Shown piece by piece: positions 12,341 through 23,185 of a stretch of 64,000 nucleotides of DNA. The notes under the pieces were generated by a model. That model saw only the letters and a list, made by a program, of their open reading frames with translations. It made no database searches and had not been told where the DNA came from. Each line of letters opens with the position of its first letter. Position 1 is the stretch's first letter. Made by a program: the position numbers and the translations under genes. Origin of the DNA: Capitulum mitella (lineage: Eukaryota; Arthropoda; Thecostraca; Pollicipedomorpha; Pollicipedidae); assembly GCA_030062745.1 (NCBI GenBank), contig CP099846.1, positions 26,247,201 through 26,311,200 on the forward strand, written 5' to 3'.

Positions 12341-15267
12341 AAACATGTAGGCGTAGACTTATAATGCTGCAATTAAAGTTACTGGCACACCTTGTACCGT
12401 GCAACGCTACCTGCTACATTAACTATCAATTATGTATTCGCACACAAGCCACGAGCTCGATGAGACCAATCCCTACAGGCCTTGAAGCCTGACAAAATTC
12501 GATTACCGCAAAGTGCAAGGTACCATTAGTACACTGATGTGCTGATATATGCCTCAAAGTCAGGGGCGCAGGCATGGGGAAAGCTCCCATTAACCCGGCG
12601 TAGATTCACATGTAAAGAAATGTCGCAGAGTTCTGCGTTAATCGAACGCGGCAAAGAATCTAAGTCCATGACGCCACGTGGAATCTAAGCTGTCCGGCGC
12701 TAATTGAATGCGCCCTCAGTCGGCTGCGAATTTAGCCAGCAACTGCGACAAACATGTTATTCTTTTTTCGCGGTAAATCTGCGTTAGTACGTGCAGGACT
12801 TCACCGAACGACCTAATACAAACAAACTACAATGAAATGGGATGATTTTTGGGGCTGATGTGAAGCACGAAAGAACGGGCTACAAGTCGATGTGTTTTCC
12901 ACTGTAAAACCTCGAGAGCCTCTATGCAACATTGAACTGGAATCGATAAGGGGTTCGAGAATGAGTGCATCGTCTGCTTCCAGGCGGGATAGCGCCGAAC
13001 CGTGGGCCAGAGCCGTTGGGCTTTCGGGAACGAAGGAAAGACAGTACATTGAACTACATCGTGATGTTCTCTTTTTCCGAGTCGCTGTGATCTTTGGGTC
13101 GCCAGCATCACGCTCAGTCCTCAAAAATCGTCAAGAAACGGCTTTTTTTTTACATTTTCATCGTTTACACCTGGTTCGTGCTGCGCACATCGAAAGTTGC
13201 TGTATACCATGCGAATTCTCGTTTGAGATGGGTGCGCCTCGAGATGATGCGACCAGCGGCTGTCGAGAAAATTCATTTCGCTGGAACCGAGACGATTTTC
13301 GGCGTTGTTTACGTTTCCCGTTTCACGTGTTATCTTCACTCACCTTCGAAGCGCGCAGCACGCGCCAACGATGTGTAGCTGTGCAATGAAAGTTAAGAGA
13401 TGCGCTGGTGGTGCGCTAGACTTTTCAAACCGTGTGCGGCATGTGCCGATCCGCTAACCCGTTTAGGCACAGGGCCGGAGTGAAGAATTTCCGATAGACA
13501 GAAAGAAAAAAGGCAGAAGGAAAGGCAGAAAGACAAACAGGCACTCTTTACCCAAATATTACATAGATACTTCAGATGGTTGTGTTGTATTTCTGACGTA
13601 AAATCAACCCTATTGTTTGAGGACAAACAAGAGTCTAGCAGGACCCAATCAAGCAAACCACCTTTTTTGGCACGGTCAGTGCGTTTAATACTAATGCTTC
13701 AAGGAAGAATCCTAAAAACTGTCTGAAACTACATAAAACAAGATGAACAAAACTGAACTGTCAGTGCGATATGAAAGAGTTTTTTTTTAAAAAAACGTAG
13801 TGTACCGTAGTGTGCATCAAGCTATGCGATGATTGCTGTCTTAGTGAGCATCTATCCCATATTACACTCATTGTTTGCGTTGGTATTTACTTTCTTTTAC
13901 TCTGGAAAATGCTTAGAATTTATAAAAATGAACGCATACCTTTTAGACCGGGATATGCAGCTCACCAGAGCATTGCTTTCTAATGTTTACTTGTAACGAG
14001 TAAATTATCTCCTTTGTTTTTTAGGGACCTTTCGGAATTTTTAGCACCTATTAAGGTGGATGATGCAATTTTTCTCATTTTTCATCTTCACCAAGTTGCG
14101 ATGCGCCCAGAACAGGTATACTGATTAAATGACTTACAGTAAAGAATTTTATTGTTCGAACAAAATATCTTGACTTTGCTTCTAATACAGACAGTAGTAG
14201 CTTGATTTCTGCATGTGTTTGCGAAATTGCATTTAGTTGGCACTACGCACTACGCATCTCTCTCGATGGAACCTGTCCTGTCAACACTGCTACCTTTTAA
14301 ACAAGTATTACGGGTAAAGGTAACATGAAAGATATTAAACATGCAGAGAGCTATGCCTGCGGATGCTCATCGTATATTTCTATGAAAAAATCATGCGGAC
14401 GACAAAACAACTGCCAATGTTTTTTGAGCCTGAGGCTCCGTAAATTTCAGTCACAGTAAGGCGTATTCCGTTTGCGTTCGCTGCTTCACTCACGTCGCGG
14501 CTCTGCTGTTCCTGCGGCACACCACCTAACACCGTACTGTGTTCCACCGCTGCCGGTCCTTCAAAAGCCCAGAGGTTCCAGCGAGCTCATCCCAACCAAA
14601 CTGGTTTCCCAACCAGACCTAGGCTTTGCAAGATCAACGCCAACACGCGTTGGCATGCGCCATCTCGCTCGCATGTGCATGCAACTGTTCCGGCGCGCAC
14701 ACGCGGCTGCGGAGAGTCGAAGCATGCAGGGATCAAAGTCAAGGTCAAAGCAGGACTCAGCAATGCACACAGCTCTGGTCATCGTGACTGGCCAACGGGC
14801 GCAAGTATATCCAAACGGATCGGAATGTTATCCAGCCAGACTAGACTGTAGACTGTTCCGGCGAACCGGAATCGTCTGCTCTCCCGCTGTCGGAAGGTCG
14901 ATCAATCCTGATCCACGTCCCCCTGCATCCCAGCGGGGCTTGGGCGCGCTTCGTCTCGTCTCATCTCCCCATCGCCCGGGCCCGCTATACTCAGCCTGGC
15001 TCGAATGCCCCTCGGCTTAACCCGTGCCGACCTAGCCGGACTCGGCTGTATCCTGCTGCCGGCCCAGCCGGGCTCGACTATAGCCCGCTGGCGGCCCCTC
15101 ACGGCGCGACCTTCAGGTGCGAGCGGAGCGGCGGCCGCGGCGTACGTTCGCCGCACTGACCGGGCGCGGAGCGAGCCATCAGCGGCGTGTTACTCGCGAG
15201 CACGCGCGTCTGGGTTCGCTGGCGTGGTGTTAACTTCGGCGGGGCGTCGCTGCTCAGGGCGACCACC
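11121..15267. other. Divergent intergenic region between MINDY4 and the Ig-domain gene
   Basis: The two flanking genes point away from each other, so this 4.1 kb should hold both promoters. A GC- and CpG-rich block at about 11130-11900 abuts the MINDY4 start, and another at about 14470-15270 abuts the Ig-gene start; each probably contains promoter and 5' UTR. The AT-richer centre holds a TA microsatellite (12239-12336). I found no TATA box convincing enough to place a start site. Several open frames in the GC-rich blocks lack recognisable features. Confidence 0.5.
12239..12336. repeat. TA dinucleotide microsatellite
   Basis: Two runs of alternating TA, at about 12239-12257 and 12291-12336, separated by about 33 bases of unique sequence. 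They produce spurious isoleucine/tyrosine-repeat frames on the minus strand. Confidence 0.9.
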
Positions 15268-18200
15268 ATGGTAAGCCGTTCGGGCGACGCTGTGCTGGTG
15301 AGCTCCCGTTTGGAAAGTGAGAGTCGTTACGGGTTCTCGACATTTCGGAGTGTTTTGAATGGTGAGGTCGCTGCGCATTGGTAATTTGTCTTGCTTTTCC
15401 ACAAACAGCAAATGCAACTAGCTCGTCGGGTAATGCATGGACTGTTCCAGGAAATTTGGAAGCTGTCATTTCGGGAAAAGAGTCGATTACATATCCGTTT
15501 TCCAAAGAACTGCCATTTGCTTTTCTATTCCGTTACAGTGATGAGAAGTGTTGCGACGGATAGCGCATTAAAAAAAGGCAAATCTGCGAAGAAATCGATG
15601 TTACGGCGTTGCACAGAATGGGTGATGTTACGTCGCAAACTCACAAAATTAACAAAGACATTTCGAGTCACATCAGAACCATTTTAGAAGTGTGCATCTG
15701 AAGAAATGTACTTTTTCGTCATGATCGGAGCAACCTTTCCACTGTGAACGTTTGCTGACCCCGATTGGTACTCCTCTCGCCCTTCAGTGACTTATCGAGG
15801 GAGAAGAGCCAAAGGTTATGATCTTCGAAAAAAGTGCAAAACATTTTCATGCAGAATTATCTGCATATCGGCACAAACTGGCGCATCACCGCTCAGAGCT
15901 ATATCCACCAGTGGCTGGACAAGGGATATGCAGCTCGGTCGCACCCATGATAAAGGATATCCTCATTGCCGTCATCGATGTCTTTTCGGTGTTATGTTTA
16001 TGTTCTGTTTCTCGAGAAATGGAAGGATGTTCAATTGCGTGAGTTACCTTGCCATTCGTCAAGTCATCATAGGGTTCTGGTCTCTTCATGGCCTTCACGA
16101 CGAGTCCTGTTTCGTGCCGTCTTTCGCCTACTCACGATCGTCTGTGACTGCCAAATAGTTCCTCCAGCCTTCTCAAGGGCGATAGCGATTCACTGGGAGA
16201 CTCTGAAAGCACTGCCGGCACTTCATGAAAGTAAACAAGGCTGTGTGTGACGTGTTTCAGGATGCAGCAGCACATTCATTTCTGCTATGGACAATGGTCG
16301 TCCTGGCTTCCTCAAAGGTGCTGGAGGTAAAACAAGGAGAGGAAGTTTCCGTGCAGTGTCCGGTCCAAGGTAATAACAGAGCTCAATTAACTTGACACAT
16401 GATAATACCAATGTTGTTTGCATTCCTTGCGAGGCTCCATGGAAACTGTTTTTTCCTAACAGGTACAAGAGCATCTTTCCATTAAAGAACAAATCGACGA
16501 GTCGAAATCAGTGCATTTTCAGTTCTGGGTCTCGTTACGGTAGTCTAAATTATGCAATGTACAAATAGCCTTAAACTCATAATATCAGAAAAACACGAAA
16601 TCGAATTAATTCATTCTACACAAGTCTTCCTTAGGGATTGTTGTTTTTCAAAAAGACAACACACCGACATTGGCGCATACAAAAATTGACTGAGTCCGTG
16701 CAGGGAACGAGCACCCACCGAAATGAAACACCACCATGCAACGATTCAGACACAAACACTCCACCTCACCGAGTAATCGTGCGTCTGATCGGGCCGGAGC
16801 GGACAGGAGTGCCGTCTGTTGTAATCCTGTGTCTGGTGTTGTGCCGTGCTCCAGAGCCGTCAGGAGCGCCAGAGTTCTGGATTCATCCGTCCGGCAGGCG
16901 GCTCCCCGTCCCCACCGACGAGGGGCGCTACATCGCCAGCGGCACCAACCTGACGATACAGGTCAGACGACGGGGACATTCCGACTCCTGACAGCGGCGG
17001 ATCGACATCAGACTGCAATTTGCTCAAGTACATATTCCACTGCAGTTACGGTGGAAACTGAGCTGTTATACGGCCAACATCAGATCTTGAAGTCTTCGAA
17101 AAAAGACTGGCTCAGCTCAGCTCCATCAAGTCTGTTTTCTCCATCCCTGGTTGAAGTCCCCGGGCTCACCTCCTCACGCCGTTTTGCGTTCGCGTGCAGA
17201 GTTGGCACCGGATGCCAGACTCCAAACCTGCACCTGAGAACCTCTGACCTTGTGTCTGTGCTGTCATCTGATGCTGATGTTGAGCTGGTATGTCTGAAGC
17301 CGTGCCTGGTGGCTTGCCGATGCCGCAGAACGCGCAGAAGGGCGACGCCGGCAGGTTCACGTGCATCAGCCACTCCGGAGAGCAGGTGACTTATGGAGCC
17401 GTGCAGGTCGACGTCAAGCCAGGAGGGGGTCCCTACTGGCAGCAACACGCGGTACGTGAGTCTGAGCTTTGGGTCAACAAATGCAGACGGTAGTACTCGA
17501 GGGGTGATCTGCTGTAATGCCAAAATGGCACGGATGCTGTCCGATGTATCCGGTACATGTTTATATGAAAAAAATAATGGAAGGAAACAGAACTTTCAAC
17601 GGCAAAACCAGTATGACGAGCGGACGCTAACCAAAGAGCGTATTTTTTAGAGTGACGGACTCGAAACATGCCTGTGCGTACTCAGAACCCTTTCGCTTGT
17701 TTTTACAAGGTAACCTGACCAAGGTTCGTAAGTCAAGGGTTCGTATGCGAAAAGATTCGAAGCCAAAGGCTCGTATGCATGAGGTTCGTGTGTTAAAAGG
17801 TTTGTATAGTAAATGGCTCGTATAGTAAAAGGGTCGCATCGGAAAAGGTTCGTAACGCAAAAAGTTCGCACTGTGAAAGGTTCATGTGGAAAAGATTCAC
17901 AAGAAAAAGGTTAGTAAGGGAAAAGGCTCGTAAGGGAAAAGGTTCGTAGTTAAACGTTCGTAAGCATACGGCTCGTATCGGAAAGGTCCGTACGCATAAG
18001 GTTCGTATCGGAAAATGTTCGTCTCGGACAAAGTTCGTATCGGGAAAAGTTCGTTCCGGGTTTGCGCCGAAAGCGCGGTATAGGACACAAGAGGCCGCAG
18101 GCCGATAAAGGGTGCGATCGGACTTGGCTCAGTCCAACAAAGAAGTTAGGTTAAGCTAGATTAGGGTAGGTTATGTTACTAGTTTAGGTCTGTCCTTTTT

Positions 18201-19120
18201 CCGATACAAACATTAAGTTTGCGGACATGTAGTTACAAACTATTTCCGTTACGAACATTTTCCTTTAGGAACCTTTTTTTGTGTAAAGCTTTTCCATACG
18301 AGACTTTTGCTATATGAACCTTTTACCCCGCGAACTTTTTACCATACGGACCTTTTACCACACGAACCATATGCATATAAACCATTGGATACGAACCTTT
18401 TCCTAAACGAACCTTTGACTTACGAACCTTGGTCCTAGACCCTGTTTACAAAGAAAGGCGTTTCTCGAAGTGGCTCTCAAGTTGTGCTTACATAGTTATT
18501 TCCCCGTGGTTACTTGTTAACGGCGGCTCATTTTTTACAGACTAATTTGACTCTGGCAGTGATAGCGGCCATTGTGTTTGTATTGGCCTGTGGAGGGCTA
18601 TTCCTGGTTCATCAGTACCGTTACGAGAGGAGGCATAAGTCAGGTTAGTGTTCCTTACATATCGTTACATTAAAAAGGATCTTGAATGTCTGTTATGATT
18701 ACGGAAATGTATATGCCTGATCCTTGGCCGACATTGGTCTTGCTTTTGTTAAAATAAACCGACGATTGAGAATGGCAGGCAGCTGTCGCGAGGGAAAGAA
18801 TGGCCTTCGGTATAACCTGTCTTTTTGATTCTATGCAAAGTATATTTGAAATTGTCAGTAACCTCAAAGCATGACCTTCTACTCATAGAATCAAATAGTC
18901 AGCTGAAACAGAAATTCAGGTAGGTGCCATTGCGCTTCTTTCCGAACCCAGGTCCCAACGACTCTTAATTTCGGGGGAAAATCCTCCTTTACTTCCGACA
19001 CTGTACCAGCTCAGCACCATCCCACCATCTCTCGTGTTCGCAGATGTCATGAACGGAGACGGTTTCGGCGGTGCCCACACTAACCCGGCGCTGGACGTCG
19101 AGGCCGAGACCCACCTGTGA
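15268..19120 (+). CDS. Single-Ig-domain type I membrane protein, family not recognised
   Basis: Exons: 15268-15270 (ATG only), 16261-16369, 16855-16961, 17329-17451, 18541-18643 and 19044-19120. All have GT-AG borders and compatible phases, giving 173 residues and a TGA stop. Exon 2 supplies a hydrophobic signal peptide (about residues 7-18). One Ig domain follows, with cysteines C34 and C85, the canonical W46, and the motif KGDAGRFTC before the second cysteine; the spacing suggests an I- or C2-type fold. N-glycosylation sequons lie at N69 and N116. A transmembrane helix (about 117-137) is followed by basic YRYERRHK and a tail of about 30 residues ending AETHL. No enzyme domain or ITIM-like motif is seen in the tail. 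It is probably a cell-surface recognition or adhesion protein; that role is inference. AATAAA signals at 19567-19572 and 19708-19713 could end the transcript. The ATG-only exon is the least certain part, but it gives a complete signal peptide in frame. Confidence 0.82.
17704..18452. repeat. Foldback-like inverted array of GGTTCGTA repeats
   Basis: From 17704 to about 18060 the motif GGTTCGTA recurs every 14-20 bases with A-rich spacers. From about 18240 to 18452 its complement TACGAACC recurs in the same style. The outer ends match inverted: ACCAAGGTTCGTAAGTCAA at about 17716 and its complement near 18413-18431. The centre (about 18070-18240) is unrelated. Long inverted arms made of short tandem repeats are the architecture of foldback transposons. 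It sits in intron 4 of the Ig-domain gene. Confidence 0.7.
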
Positions 19121-19717
19121 CGCCCGCGGCAGGCCCGTCACAGCAGTCGGCCGGATGTCGGAGACGCCAGGTACTGAGAGTCAACACGTGACGGCCGGGG
19201 GAAGACTACCACCCGGTCTCGGACACTTTTTTATATATTTTTTGTCCCCTTTCCGTTAATGGATAGGCAGGAGTGCCCTTCCCTACGCATGGGACCCAAT
19301 TACGTCAAATACCATGGTTTCTACATTACTTTAAGAATCACTTCGGGTCGCACCACTCCCCGCTTTTCTTTTTCTCGAAATCTACTCCCGCCACCGATGA
19401 TAGTTAATGATGGACCTAGCGAACCGGGCAAGCAGGTAGCAAGCTTGCAAATCCGCCCATTTTTCAAGGTTCACGAGGAATACCATGCTCGGGTATGAAA
19501 TGTGGTTAGTTAAAAAGGAACACAAATAAAAAATGACAAAACACAAAAAAACGGGGCAAAAGTAAAAATAAAAAAAATATATAGAGCACACTGGCGTTGT
19601 CTTTCAGTTTCAGTATGTTTTGGAAAGACCTAAATTATCTGACTCAGTTTAACTGGCTTGATCAGCTACTTATGTCGTTTTTATAATTGATTTTTGTATT
19701 CGTCCAAAATAAACTTT

Positions 19718-20190
19718 TCACAACTCTTTTGGGGTTTCTTTATTTTTCCGGACACAAGAGGTCGTAGGAAATATTTCGCCAATTATTTCATCCCATGTTT
19801 TAGGAGCCGCTTTTGATAGAGAAAAGAGCCTAAAATTTGTAGGAGAGAAGGGAATATGAAAGTGCGTTGGTCCTCTGACGTTGGCTGGTCCGTCATGCAA
19901 TCGAAAAATTGACACCATGGGAAGAGGCAGTGTCTCGTTTAAGAATCCTAACAATATTGCCACGTTTTGTTCTTTTACAGTGTCGGGAAATCTGAGCAAA
20001 TAATTTTTTATGAATAAATTGTTTGACGGACACAAATAAGGGCTGTGGTCAATAACCTTCAACGCCCTGTTTTGTAATTTTACAATTTCACCAATTCTGG
20101 AATCATAATTATTTCCCCAAATAACTGCACAGTAATTCAGAAAATGTGGTACAAGGTCATTACAAAGTAGCTTTAACTCCCAGTATATTA
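19718..20190 (-). pseudogene. LINE (CR1/Jockey-like) reverse transcriptase C-terminal fragment
   Basis: Read on the minus strand, the frame gives a PHFLNYCAVIWG block, then IVKLQNRALKVIDHSPY, and later FSPTNFRLFSLSKAAPKTWDEI. These match the usual end of non-LTR retrotransposon reverse transcriptases: the 'P.LnYC..vWG' motif, 'lQkRalriI', and 'AP.lWN' near the C terminus. Nothing upstream of the reverse transcriptase thumb region is present, so the copy is 5'-truncated, as is usual for LINEs. A TGA follows KETPKEL, slightly short of the expected end. Confidence 0.65.
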
Positions 20191-22053
20191 GCGAATGTTT
20201 AGTCTTTCATAACACCGGTGAAACTACTGATGATGGTATTTGTTTATTGGAGGCTGATGATGACTGATATTACACTACGGGATAGAAGCCAATTCTCGGC
20301 GATTTAAGGGCACGTTTTTTTTTACATAACACGTAACGTTTTTTACGTAACACCTAAGTGACAGATACGAAGAGAAGAGCTTCCTGTAGTCAGTATGGAA
20401 CTTCTAGTTAGTACAGAAATGCTATGCCATCCGGGCGCTGGTCGAGCGACGCCGATTTTGTTCTAAAACTGACTTCCTTTGGAGAGGTCCCGCCTGTGCA
20501 CAGGAAAACTTCTGATGACGCGGGTCGAGCGATGCTCCTGCCTTGTTCGTCATTGCGGCTACGCGATGTAGCGACCGTTTTAACTTTTCTGGATTTGTGC
20601 AGCAAAGAAAACGCGTCTCGTCGGTCACGAAGAATCCGAGTTTATGGTCGTCGTCACTTCAGGAATTTCGACGATGCTCGACTACCCGGCACTGGTCCCG
20701 GCTTCGAAAAAACCGTCGTCCTGTGGGGGGAACCGCGCAAAGGAGGACCAGCGAACGTCTGGCGGGAACTGTCGGCGATGGGTGGTTCGGACCTCAGCGA
20801 AGGAAGCTCCTCGATGTCGAGACTGCGGCGGAGGGCCGCCAGCCAGCGGGTCAGTCCTTGCCTGTGTCAGTCCGGCGTGCCGCGCGTCGCAGACTGCTCT
20901 GGGAGTGTGGTGCGGCCGGCCGATGTAAAGTGGTGGGAATAGTGAGCACGCATCCGTCTGGAGCCCACGGAACGGGCCTTCCAGTGTTCTAATTCATCTC
21001 TCTGAACAAGTGCCCCAGATGGTGCGAACATGGTCCACTCGGCACCGTGCCAGGCGTGCGGCTCAGGACTGAACTAGGCAAGACATAGTAGCTGATAATA
21101 TTTGTCACAACCGTGCTCAGCAACGTTCGTGCGTCTGCAGGGAGAGATTTAACCCGGTATCGATCGTTCACAGTTTCCAGTAAAACATGAATGCAGTCTA
21201 GGCACTAGATGTATTTTTTAGCCTTTTGACTTCGTATCCCCGACAAATTGCAATGTTCTGAAGACGAGACAATGTGCACGAGGCATTGCCATTGCCAAAA
21301 ATGAAATTCATTGTCGCAGTTGTACCTGAATGATAGTTATGTTGGTCACAACATAGCTTAATCATTGATTTCTCCTACATGTCCAACCTGTCACGTTTTA
21401 ACAAGTATGTCTTCCTCTTTGTTATCTCTTTTAACTGTATGCATGTCAAGCCCGTTTTGTTTAGATTTCTTTGGTAGATTGCAAATGGATACTTCGCACC
21501 ATTATCGTAGTTGTTTGATTTGTCTGATTACTCCGTATAATGTGCATATTTGGTAATTTTATTTTGAATAAACCATAGCGCTTGTGTATCAATGCTAAAG
21601 TACTGTCTTATGCCGTGATGAATCGTGAGTATTTCTGTGAAGGTCTCCGTCCCACACCATAAAACTTGTGGCGACGCGGACGAAATATTTTATCTGTAGC
21701 TCCGTTCCTTTCAGTTACATACAACTTGAGTTCAACAAACAAGAGGAGTCGAAATCACCCGATGCAGATGGGAGTGCTTTATCATTGTCCATGTATTACG
21801 TTTCTAGAGCTGCTTGCCTACGGTCTTCGTGTACAAGCATGCCATACACCCCGCGCCAGACAAGATGTATGTTTTTATATATAACTTATCAGATGCAGGT
21901 CGTATTGCGACGAACATGATATATGAGAAATGATCTATCGGTTTCGTTTCATGAACGTCCCACTTAAATAACCAAACAAGCCTCAATTTGCTAGGAAACC
22001 AGCGATGAGCTAATACATTGTCGAAGGCCAATGCAACATTTCCCAATGCCAGG

Positions 22054-22240
22054 CAGGTAGCCAGGATTTTCCTCAGTTAGGGGCCAAATGCCAAATTTTG
22101 TCATATGCCATTGGCATCTGACAAAATTCGTAGAAAGAAGCATCAGTTTTATGCAGTTTACCTCATATTTGAAACACAGGAAACCATATGTCTGTTTTTG
22201 CGACATATATATGATCACTATCCAGTATTCGTGCGAAATC
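22054..22240. mobile_element. hAT-like element fragment
   Basis: Begins near 22054 with CAGGTAGCCAGGATTTTCCTC. It contains ATGATCACTATCCAGTATTCG near 22210, shared with 6293-6325 and, inverted, with the element at 54263. Boundaries are approximate and no target-site duplication was found. Confidence 0.4.
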
Positions 22241-23185
22241 GCCATACGTCTCTGCCCAATGCAACCGTCGTTCCAGTCACAGCTCCACTAGCAATCACCC
22301 GCTCTGCGTTTTTGCTTTCTTCTGTTTTGACAGGCTGAAGAGGGTACGCCTGAAGGGAACGTCCTACGCCTGAAGAGGGCGCAATTTCCAGTATGATGTT
22401 TTACATCTGCTAACCGGTCATCTAGGAACAGATACTCCCGGATGATGGCATACATCATGATGAACAGAGACTGCAGATCTTCGTTGTCACGTATTTTGCC
22501 GAGGCTAGGCATCCCTGAGGACTGCACGCAGTACCCAAGTCTGAGGCTGGGCAAGGTTTCGTTACGGAGCCTTCACATAAGGCACATATGTATTTACATG
22601 TATTCGGCATGTCAAAATGGGAGACAAGGAAAAACGACTTCAGGTTTCAGTGGGCTCCTCAGTTTCCATCAGCTTCCTCTCTGGGAGTTTCTGAAGCTCT
22701 GGAATTCGACATACTCATGTCGTTGCTCTGAGAAAGCCTCGTTTTTGCAAAGCATGTCCGTAGCGTTGAGAATGAATGTTAAAAAAAAATATCGCTATCC
22801 ATGACATGCAATAGATCCCGGTTTTGATTTAATGCACCTGCAAAACTTAATTCATCACTAAGAGAGCATCACTTCGATTTTCACACAGACCCTAACAGAC
22901 GAGGCATGACGAAAGCTCTCCACGCGCTCCAACTCGGCTCTGTCACAGCACAGCTCTGCGCGTGCACCGATAGCCGCCGACAGACGCCGATAGCCTGTCC
23001 GGCGCCTCAGCCGGCGGCCACGGCAGCCGGATATCTGCCTGATCCACGCAGACGAAACCGCGCGCTCTCCGTCAGCTCTCAACCATTCTGTCAGTTCTCC
23101 CTCGCCTCGCTCGCTCCGTCAGTCTTTGCACGCCCCGTCGGCCGTCACTCGCTTCGTCAACCTTCGCTCTCCCCCGGCCGTGGGC

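Larger units (their letters stand above)
19121..23185. other. Convergent intergenic region between the Ig gene and CLIP protease 1
   Basis: It holds the Ig-gene 3' UTR with AATAAA candidates, a LINE tail (19718-20190), a GC-rich block at about 20420-20940, and a hAT-like fragment at about 22054-22240. The GC-rich block carries long frames in all plus-strand phases, none of which I recognise. AATAAA also occurs at 21567 on the plus strand. No gene is supported here. Confidence 0.4.

Noticed and set aside
12892..13389. 165-codon plus-strand frame
   Set aside because: Its apparent start is not convincing, there is no domain, and composition resembles surrounding non-coding DNA.
14472..15020. 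182-codon plus-strand frame upstream of the Ig gene
   Set aside because: Low-complexity reading of a GC-rich promoter-like block; no signal peptide, domain or splice link.
20424..20942. 172-codon plus-strand frame in a GC-rich block, ending near a GTCAGT donor-like site
   Set aside because: Not recognised, and other plus-strand phases are equally open; I could not link it to another exon.
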